Origin: Heliocidaris erythrogramma
Lineage: Eukaryota > Echinodermata > Echinoidea > Camarodonta > Echinometridae
NCBI GenBank assembly: GCA_025617745.1
Contig: CM046859.1
Coordinates: forward strand, 25,781,371-25,845,370
Direction: 5' to 3'
DNA: 64,000 bases
Shown in pieces: positions 9,579 to 20,000 of this stretch. Below the pieces are notes generated by a model. That model worked only from the letters and a program-made list of their open reading frames with translations. It did no database searches and was not told the origin of the DNA. The position numbers and the translations under genes were made by a program. The first letter of the stretch is position 1. Every line of letters starts with the position of its first letter.

Positions 9579-10345
9579 GGTTTAACCCTAATAGGCCCGG
9601 GGGGGGGCGGATTCCGCCCCCCCCTCGACGTTTCGCGTAATATGTTCGCATCGCGAAAAGCAGTCACCACGCCGCTTCACTACTTTTTTCTTTCAAGTCT
9701 TGCGCAACTTTTGAGACCAAATTTGTGATGTCCGCGCGTGCGGTTCCGGATTTACGCAACATTTCGTAAGTGCATGTCAGACCCAAAATTGCTCAAAAAC
9801 GTGATTTCGTGTACAAATCCAATGCAAATTGTGTTTCCAGCTAAAATTCATAAATATTTCATTATTTTTACTTTTACTGTTTAAAAAAAATTAATTTTAT
9901 GTTGTTTATGATTAAAAATGTGTCGCCGACGAATTCCATCGAAAAAAACGATAAAAAACAAAAAGTCGAAAAACAAAGAAATACATAAGAAATTAAAAAA
10001 ACAATAAAATACATAAGAAAAAAAGGATTTTACCGAATTTTTTTTTGGGTTTATTTGATCAGAATCTGACAAAGGGTCTCTATACCAAAAATTAGCAGTT
10101 TTGGGGCTTTATTTAATTAATTAGAGCAAACTATTAATTTTATGCATAAATTAGCATAATAATTAGTTGTGACATTTTTCGGAGAAATTGACTATACAGT
10201 TTTGTAGATTACGTGGTCGGCGACGTGTGTGCCGATTTTCGTTGCGAATGCGCGGTGGACGGCCGAGATCTTAGGGGGGGGGCGGAATCAGCCCCCCCCC
10301 GGCTGTGAGATGGGTCTAAATAACCCGGCTCTATTAGGGTTAACC
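9579..10345. mobile_element. TIR element with G-tract palindromes at both ends
   Basis: Left end GTTTAACCCTAATAGGCCCGG, right end reading inward AGGTTAACCCTAATAGAGCC. Just inside each end are G and C tracts around GGCGGATTCCGCC (left) and GGCGGAATCAGCC (right). The roughly 770-bp interior is AT-rich with no credible ORF. Looks like a non-autonomous DNA transposon. Confidence 0.65.
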
Positions 10346-10461
10346 TAAATCAGGCTTTGTGTAATCTCATGAACGCAACAGAGATCCTAGAAATGACGTC
10401 ATATATGTACCTCATATTGCAGCAGAATATTCTACAAGCACACACCCTATACATTTTTACT

Positions 10462-10548
10462 ACGATGTTCTTCCAAACTGACATAAAATGAATGAGAAAG
10501 CTTGCAAATTATTTTTCACCTTTCCTGGAACTCGACCTTCTCTTTGAG
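10462..10548 (+). repeat. Dispersed repeat, short copy
   Basis: Shares TTCCAAACTGACATAAAA and AAATTATTTTTCACCTTTCC with 56,212-56,500 and, in reverse, with 13,608-13,895. Not coding. Confidence 0.6.
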
Positions 10549-10845
10549 TGAGTTTACATAACAAATGGAAAAGCTGCCCTTGTATACTATCACACTTCAT
10601 GAGCCAATTGCCAGTGGGAGATTTCTCATATTTTTAGTAATCTCAACTTTCAAAAATTCATAAATGTTTTATTGCTTGTCTCATTTTTCCCTTATTTTAT
10701 TTCATTGATTTTTCTTTTGCTACTCGGATCAACTTTCTATGAAGGGTTAATTCCTCTTTCAGTTTATTCATAGAAAACTAGGCTCTTATGTAGTTACTGG
10801 TTTAAATGAATAGTTTTTTTTGTGTGTGTATTTTTGACACAATAG

Positions 10846-11095
10846 AGGGAGAATCACTTGAGTCGTATTGGAAGCATCGAGCGACTCACGGATGCGATCT
10901 GGTCGACTGTCATAGAGAAGTCACATGCAGGGATGAAACCGGAGGATCTGCAGGAGCTCATGAATATTCATAAGACATCCAGAAAGAAGGACATACCTCA
11001 GACAAACCTCGTCTTCTTCATCCAAGATGGCTGCGGGAGCTGCAGACGACAGCAGCCCCTGTTTGAGAGAGTGGCCAAAGCTGTCAAGTTTGTCG
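10846..11095 (+). CDS. Thioredoxin-fold gene, first visible exon (CGSC active site)
   Basis: Preceded by a T/G-rich tract and AATAG acceptor; ends at GTCG|GTGAGT, phase 1. Encodes a helical lead (LTDAIWSTVIEK, LQELMNIHKTS), then the strand NLVFFIQDG and CGSCRRQQP. It does not begin with a credible start codon, so earlier exons must exist. Confidence 0.75.
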
Positions 11096-14000
11096 GTGAG
11101 TGTTCCCATTAAAGGGAAAGTACAACCCTGATTACAAGTTGGGTTTTAAGAGAAACAGATCGGTGAAGGTTTGAGCAAAATAGGTTTTAAGGAATAAGAA
11201 AGTTTTGAATTTTTGAAGTTGTAATCAATCAAACACAAATTGGCAAATCCATGACATATCCATGACATTGCGAGCTCCTCTACCATGTACTCTGTACTCA
11301 AAACATACATGCACCTTAATAGATATGTTTATACACAAAACCCATATGAAACAAATTTATTCCTTAAACAGAAACTAAGAAAATGAAAATTTATAAATGT
11401 TTCTGTACTGAGCAAATGGGAGAGCAGCTCGCAAGATACATCTCGGAGTTGCCAGTTTGTGTTTGATTGATTACAACTTCAAAAATTCATAACTTTCTTA
11501 TTTCTTATCGGATGTTGCTCAATCTCTCACTGATCTGTTTCTTTAATTTTTCTGCTTCTTGTAAAACCAATTTGTTATCAGGGTGGACTTTCCCTTTAAG
11601 TGTAGAAATCCTCTTTCTGTATTCTGCAACTACTGGAAAACAAGAAGTTTTCCTGAATAATTTACACAGGACATTTTTGCGAATTGAAAATTCATTGTTG
11701 TGATTCAGCTATTTGAGGCATTAATTTGCGAAATTTTCTTGCACTCAAAAGTTTCTGGGTTTTAGAGCATATTTGCAGTACGTCTTTTGTATGCCACTTT
11801 CGGATAAAATCTTTTGTGGTTGTCTGAACTTTTGAAACCCCATTCCCACCAATCATTATAATATACTAACATCTTTGGGATTTTCCTTTTACATAATTTT
11901 GCAAAACTGTTTCTGCAGAATCTTCTTATCTTTGATTGATTGGGACATGATGTATGAAAAATTGTATATTTCTTCCAAATGAATTGATAGCTTTGTCAAA
12001 TTGAATGACAAACAACCATCATTGCGATATTGCCAATTCATCCCTTGATTCTGTATAATCTACACTTACAATTTTTAGTTTATGAAATAAATACTTGCTC
12101 TTACATATTCTAATTTTTGTGAATATTTTGTTAAGTCAAGAGTTATTGCTTGATCTCAGTCATATGTTGCAACTATCACATGATGTTGTATAATCTAATA
12201 CATGATTCTAGATTGCACAAGATTGGTTTATTCACATATTCCAATAATAAACGAGTATGTGGAGCTCATCTGTCCATGTTCTTTACCTTTTATCGTAACA
12301 TGATCATTTTCTTTTCTTTGATTACAAGATGGTGGATCAGCCTACATACTGAACTGTACATCTGACCCCGTGACCTGTGCTCAGCTTAATGTCAGGGGAT
12401 TCCCCACGTTGATTGCATTCCGTACCTTTGGCCAGCACAGCAGCGAGAGATGCCTGTCCCCAGATCATCATGAACATACACTGCGCATGGACTACCATGG
12501 GGTATTGGAGGTATGTTATTCATTCCAAAATTCCCAATATTTACCCCCCCCCCCTATATGTAGTTGTGTGTGGGTAATTGGGGTGATTTCTTAAGGTGAT
12601 GATTATGTGTGTGCGTGTGTTCTTTTTCGGGGGGGGGGGGGGGGGGGGAGGGGGATAATTGTCCTAGGAGGGTAGTCGTCCATGGATTATTTATTCTAAG
12701 GGGGCAGTTGTCCGACGGATAAACATTTTAGTAGTTGTTGTCGGGAGTTCGGGAGGGGGGTAATTATCCTTTAGCACAGTGGTCTTGGAATATTCACTGT
12801 CTGTTGTCAGTTGATTATTTGTTTCAATGTCTTTCTTTGGGTTTCAGGAGAAGGAGCTGATGGAATGGTTTTCAGATATTGCTCTACCTATAGTTCAGAT
12901 CAGGACACTTCAAGAGGTCAGGCAAGAACAAAAGGTAGGATATACCCCATATTAACATTCTCATCCTCTCTACAAAACGGTAGGCATGATTACAGGCCAA
13001 CAGTTAAAGAAGATGATGACCTGGAATAGCTCTTTTAAAGGGATTGATTAACTTTGCCCAGGAGTGAAAAAAAAATCACTGTTCCAGCTAATGCTGTAAT
13101 CATAATTGCAAACCTTTAGGTCAGACAGGAATCGTTTATATATCAAGATATTTACGATTGAACATTCATGTCGAGATAGAGTACCACCGAACTCTAAAGA
13201 ACTCTTACAGTTGGCATACCTCGCTCTATCACAGCATACCGTACGGGCTGGAAACGCGCTCTGAAATTGCCAAGCGCTGGTGCTTGGTTTTTGTGACTAC
13301 AGCGCAGCGAAGAAGCCGAGCGACTTGCGCTAGCGATCGATCACGATTTTCCCTCTTTTAGGATAGTAAACGGGTTCCATTTTCTCTCATACTTTCACAT
13401 ATCCTTAATTATATATGTAGTTAGAGGATTGCACACAATTCACTGGCATTTGAGCTGATTTCACAATTTTTCACAAAGTTAATCAATCCCTTTAAAGGTT
13501 TACACTGTACAGATGCAATGAATATTCACAAATTTAATATTGAATATCCATAGTAAGACACTTGTGGTAAATGATATGATTTTATCACGATGTTTCCGCT
13601 AAAGCCTGGGTTTTAAGAGAAGGTTGTGTTCTGGTAAAGGTGCAAAATAATTTGTGAGCTTTCTCGTTCTTTCTTTGTTAGTTTGGAAGAATATCATAGG
13701 AGAAATGTCCCCTGAAAAGGTTTGCTCTTCAGATGACTTAATATTCAAAATATTACAAGAAATCGATGAAGTGTTCAGCCCGAACATTCATGCTACAGTG
13801 TGCATGCAGTCCCACACACCCATTTCTGTGTACAAGGCGTGTGCTTTGTAGCGAGACTGGGTCAATTTCTTATCATTTTGATGCTTCCAAAACTTTACAG
13901 TTCTTACGTAGACAGGATCAACCTTTCCCAATTGTTTTGAGATAGTTTCTTTCTCCATGTCATCGCATGACGAGAACCCAACTTTATATCTTTAACATGA

Positions 14001-17000
14001 TAATAAAATGACACTACATGTATATTGGTTTTCAAAAGTAGCCTTTGAATTAAGTATTATTGTATCCCCCGGCAGTATGCCGGAGGATACTTTGGATTCA
14101 GCAGCGTTTCGCCGCCGCCGCGTCACATTCTTGTGTGCGCTCTAGCGGTCACATTTCTCGACGAATTTCTTTCAGACTTTCAGACTGTGGACGTGTATCT
14201 TGGTAAAATCTGGACCCCTATAGTTTCTGGTGATGCTGCCCCCAGTGTTCCGTCTTTTATAGGGTAAAAGGCCATATTTTGGGGGATAGTTTGTGTGCGC
14301 TCTAGCGGTCACATTTCTCAACGGATTTTGTTCAAATTTTGTATGAAGGTGTCTCTTGGTAAAATCTGGAACCCTATAGATTTTGGTGATGCTGCCCCCA
14401 GTGTTCCGTCTTTTATAGGGTCAAAGGTCATATTTTGATAGATGTGTGTACTCTTGTGTGCGCTCTGGCGGTCACATTTCTCAACGGATTTCGTTCAAAT
14501 TTTGCATGAAGGTGTCTCTTGGTGTAAAAAACCTATAGTGTTTGGTGATGCTGCCACCAGTGTTCCGTCTTTTATAGGGTCAAAGGTCATACTACAGGGC
14601 ATGGCGTGAGTGCACTCTGCAGGCCACATTTCTCAACGGATTTTGTTCAAATTTTGTATGGAGATGTATCTTGGTACAATCTACACATGTTTAATTTTTG
14701 GTGATGCTGCCCTCATTGTTCCGTCCTTTATAGGGTCAAAGGTCATTTTTCCATTTCTTGCACTCTTACTTCTGCATTTCTCGACGGATTTCGTTCAAAT
14801 TTTGCATGAAGGTGTCCCTTGGTGTAATCTAAAAACATGTACTTTTTGGTGATGCTGCCACCAGTGTCCCGTCTTTTATAGGGTCAAAGGTCATACTTCA
14901 AGGGATGGCGTGAGTTCACTCTGCAGGCCACATTTCTTGATGGATTTCTTTCAAATTTTGTATGGAGATGTATCTTGGTATAATCTACACATCTTTACTG
15001 TTTGGTGATGCTGCCCTCATTGTTCCGTCCTTTATAGGGTCAAAGCTCATTTATCCCTTTTGTGCACTCTTACTTCTGCATTTCTTGACGGATTTCATTC
15101 AAATTTTGTATGGAGATGTATCTTGGTATTATCTACAGATATTTAATTTTTGGTGATGCTGCCCTCATTGTTCCGTCCTTTATAGGGTCAAAGGTCATTT
15201 TTCCATTTCTTGCACTCTTACTTCTGCATTTCTTGACGGATTTCGTTCAAATTTTGCATGAAGGTGTCTCTTGGTGTAATCTAAAAACCTATAGTTTTTG
15301 GTGATGCTGCCACCAGTGTTCCGTCTTTTATAGGGTCAAAGCTCATACTTCAGGGCATGGCGTGAGTGCACTCTGCAGGCCACATTTCTTGATGGATTTC
15401 TTTCAAATTTTGTATGGAGATGTATCTTGGTATAATTTACACATATTTAATTTTTGGTGATGCTGCCCTCATTGTTCCGTCCTTTATAGGGTCAAAGGTC
15501 ATTTTTCCATTTCTTGCACTCTTCTGCATTTCTTGACGGATTTCGTTCAAATTTTGCATGAAGGTGTCTCTTGGTGTAATCTAAAAACCTATAGTTTTTG
15601 GTGATGCTGCCACCAGTGTTCCGTCTTTTATAGGGTCAAAGGTCATACTTCAGGGCATGGCGTGAGTGCACTCTGCAGGCCACATTTCTTGATGGATTTC
15701 TTTCAAATTTTGTATGGAGATGTATCTTGGTATATCTCTCAACACATTTCTTTCAAATTTTATATGAAGATGTGTCTTAGTGAAACCTACACATCTAAAT
15801 TGTTTGCTGATGCTACCCCCACTGTACCACTTTCTATACAGTCAAATGTCATATTCAGGTTGTTGTTAGGGTCAAATGTCATATTTTCGTTGCATGCATT
15901 CTGGAGGACACATTTGTTAACTCATTTCTTTCAGATTTTGTATGTAGGTCCATTATAGATTACACCTCTACAGTTTTTGGTGATGCTGCCTCTAGTGTTC
16001 CGTCTTTCATAGGATCAAAGGTCATATTTTAGTGGATGGCTTATGTGCGCTCTGAGGTCATATTTCTTCCGAATTTTCTATAAAAATGCATTATACTCTA
16101 ATCTGCACAAATCGTTTTGGTAATGCTGCTCCTAGTGTTGACAATATTCCGGGCCACTGGCGGCAATTTCTACACCATCCTTTTGTTTGAGGGAGGGGAT
16201 GGGGGAGGGTCTTTGTCGGGGGATACATTTCGCATTGCGCGGCACCAGCAATGCACATTTCTAGTTTTTCATAGCATTCACCTTTTACCTACTTCTATTT
16301 CTATTTTCCAGAAAACCAATGTCATTGTTCTAGCTACCGTCTACCCCCTGTCACTGGCGGGCCAGTACTTGAGGTCAGTGGGCAGGGTTGAGAGCTGGTA
16401 TCCCCTGGATTGCTTCCTGGTTGCATGTGAAAGGCTTTATGGGAAGGCGAAGTGCTATGCAGCATATGGGGAGAACATCCGACTGAACGACAGAGAAAGG
16501 ACTAGCAAGGAAGAAAGGTTGATTGTGGGAAAGGTAAGGGATGTTAGAATAAAAAAAGAAAATGGAAAATAATTTATTTATATATTTATTTATTTAGTCT
16601 TATTTTACCAGGGTAGCTTCATCAGTGATTTTAACACTGGTTTACAAGAAGGCCCTGCAAATTAACAAATATAACATTGACAATACAATACAAGATATCA
16701 ACATTGCAGAAAAATCTTATTCAAATAAACAGTCAATGAATTTTCAATACAGAAATGACCAAATGTGATTCAGCAAGTATAAAATGAAAAGCAAATAATG
16801 ATAATGATAATGATGAACAATTTGAAATGTTACTGAGACTGCATGAAAGAAAAATCTTTTTTTGGAAAAAAATAGATATTTGGACTTTCAAATCATAGAA
16901 TCGTGAATAATGTTAAATGGCATCATATCATTTAGATATAAAGTGGATGTATTAGAAGTTATGTTTGAAAGTATTAAAAATATTTATATATAACTTCAAA

Positions 17001-20000
17001 TATTTCTTTTAATTTGTTTGTATGCATTTCTACTATCTATTCTATTACATAAAGACAGAAAGTTAGTGTATCATCTTAGGTTTCTCACATCGCACATGAA
17101 CTTTTATACTTTCAGAAAACGTGACTTTCATGATTATTGAGCTGAAATTTATATCAAATGATTCAAAATGGCTAAATTTGATTGACATAGATATTTGTAA
17201 CTCTCCTAATTTTCCTGTGTCAGGTTATTGCTTTCAATCATCAAACTTTTATTCAAATTAATGACATTGACTGGAAAATTATTTAGTACTGCTCTTGATT
17301 TTACACACAAGAAATGATACTTCCCTTTAATAATGGTTAAGCATTAGTAATCTTACAGTTGACTGTAATACATCTTTTCGACTCTTTTTTTTTTTCCAGC
17401 AAAATTGTTATTAGATCTATTGATAAAAATTCATTGGGGAGTCAAGTGGCCCTGATTAAGCACTGATAACCTTGTATCCTTTATGATGTCTGTGGCAGAT
17501 TGAGATGCTTCGTCAAGACGGAGTGACATCAAAGATCATCACCAGCGGGCGGAGCCTGATAGCTGCTCTTCAAGCGGAGGCTGAATCCCAGATACATCGA
17601 TTCCATACTCCTCATAAGTAAGCTCCTTCCCTCACATATAGCACATGTATTAAGCGTAGAAATAATAAACATTGGAGAGTAGTAAGAATTAGTAAGAAGT
17701 TAGTAAGAATTATCCATACAAGGTACCTTCAGACCATTTTGATGGTACCAAGGGTGGATAACTATAAATGATAGCCAAACTCATGGGCCCATATTCTGAA
17801 CTCCGGTTTAACTTAACCTCGGTCTAATTGGGTGTTGCAAGAAAGTTGCGATTGATTGCAAGTTGCAACTGATCGGTATTGACCAATCAAAATCATTGTT
17901 GCAATCGCATCTTCTTGAATGGGCAGACCCTGAACCATTCAGAATGGTTGTTCTAATTTGCTTTACAATATGCAATTGATTGCAACTTTCTTGCAACACC
18001 CCATAAGTGTGGTTAAATCCAGTCTAAACCTGCCCTGTAAACCGGAGTTTAAGATAATTACATTGTGAACTCCAGTTTAACTTAAACTTAAGTGCAGATT
18101 ACAGGTCATGATGTTTATTATTTGTGTTATAAAAGGGTGATGAGGATCCTAGTCTTTTAATAAATCACCATTATCCCAAAGTCCATAGATCTAGAGTCAA
18201 CTGATGATTTACCAGCTGGTCATTAGAAAATGGTAATGATTGGTCAGTAGCACTTTCTAATGACCAACTAGGTGTTAGGAAAAAATGAATGCCTGGTCAC
18301 TTGTCTGCTCTCAGCCAATCTTTGATTAGGATCTATATCATCATTTTTATTTGATATTAAATAATTAACAAGTAATACAAAAAACAGCAGAAAAAATAAA
18401 CAAAAGTTCAGAGATATACTACCCCAAGGAATCAACTTTGCAAACTACTGTAAATTATTGTTTCTAATTTCTCCTTAAACTTTTATTTGATATTAATAAT
18501 TGTCCTAATACGAATAGTCTGCACAATTTTTTCTCACATATTTTTTCAACGAAAATGGGCATTTAGTTTGCAATAAGCTACTCCTATTGCAAAGCAAGTA
18601 TAAAAAAATCACACAGCCCACCAATCAACTCCAACAGTAATGTTAACACATACATGCCATAGGAATGAAATTTCTTCAGAAATTTACTTCTGAAACAAGC
18701 AAAGGTATCCACATGTGTGGCCCATCTTGACCAAGTTTCAGTGATTTTAGCTTGACTCACTTTTCAGGTACAATCTGAAGTCTGGTCAGCGGTGCGAGGA
18801 TGACCATGCTGGCTGTACTGACCTCATCACAGACTTCGTAGAGGACCATAGTCGACTACCGGTCACTCACCTCACCATGACCTCGTTCCATGCATACTCC
18901 AGGTGAGTAACCTTTGATCTCAGGTCACTACATTGATGAGAATACATTGGATGATTGGAAAAAAACTGACAAAGTAATTCAGATATAATTGTCTGTTGAG
19001 AGCCAGAAGGGCGTTAACTGTGTGTTAAAGTATATGAATTAACGCCCTTCTGGCTCCAAACAGACGTAATGACCCTAGTACCATGTCAGGCAATGACAAA
19101 AAAAAGTACATGTAGTTCTGAGGTACATCCATTATAATGAGGTTCTGGAGTACATCCATGATAATGTCCTGTATGTCACAAATTGAATTATGGCCTGTAG
19201 TTTACCTCTGGGGCCTTACTCTGGAAACTATGATATTAAGTGTCATAATAAACTGAAAGTGGCGGAATAGACTGTTATTATTGGTGCTTGTACAGATGCC
19301 TCTTATTTGCCCAGACATTAAGCAATGACTTGTCCTAAAAGATAACATAGTTTTCAAAATACTTCCTGTGACTCACTCTGCACTGCTATGCATGGGACAA
19401 ATATTGATAAATATTTTTATCTTGTCCTTGTGTAAAGTCTTGCAAATGCAAGTTTATCGTTTATTTAAAAAAAAATTCCTTTTTGCATTCCTATTTCAGT
19501 GTTGGGTTTGATTCCAAGCATAAGGGATCTGTCTTTAAGAGTGGACTACCAGTCCTTATTGCATTTGCTACCAAAGATCAAATGGAAGAAGGTGCTTTAT
19601 TCCACGAGGTGGGTCAAGTATATTTGTTTACCTGATGGATGCTTCAGTGCAAAAAGGCCATCTATGTTATGTTAAAAAAAGAGACTTGTGTAATGAGAAA
19701 AGTGATTTTCCTAATACCATAATTCACTTGCGCTGTAATGGTTTTCATGAACTAGTCTTTCACTGCCTTGATGATTATACATATAACTTTTCCACATATA
19801 ATAATTCACTTCAAGAAGATTGTTGAATGTGTTGACAAAAATTACTTCCCAAAGACATAATTAACTTCAGTTGTGAGAACAATACTTTACATATGTTATT
19901 AATTATATTATATCGATTGAAATTAATCATGTCTCCTTCAATCAATAACTTTAAAATCACTAGTAAACTGCAATCCATTTGATGTTCCAGTTCCCTAGAT

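Larger units (their letters stand above)
8180..10845. other. Intergenic or unannotated interval
   Basis: Lies between the Gal3ST start and the first visible exon of the thioredoxin-fold gene. It holds the three elements listed above and a copy of a dispersed repeat at 10,462-10,548. I found no upstream exon of the plus-strand gene and no clear promoter. Confidence 0.5.

Noticed and set aside
14610..15304. Short ORFs with repeated MEMYLG-like sequence
   Set aside because: They arise from the 150-bp tandem units, stop in every unit or two, and lie in an intron.
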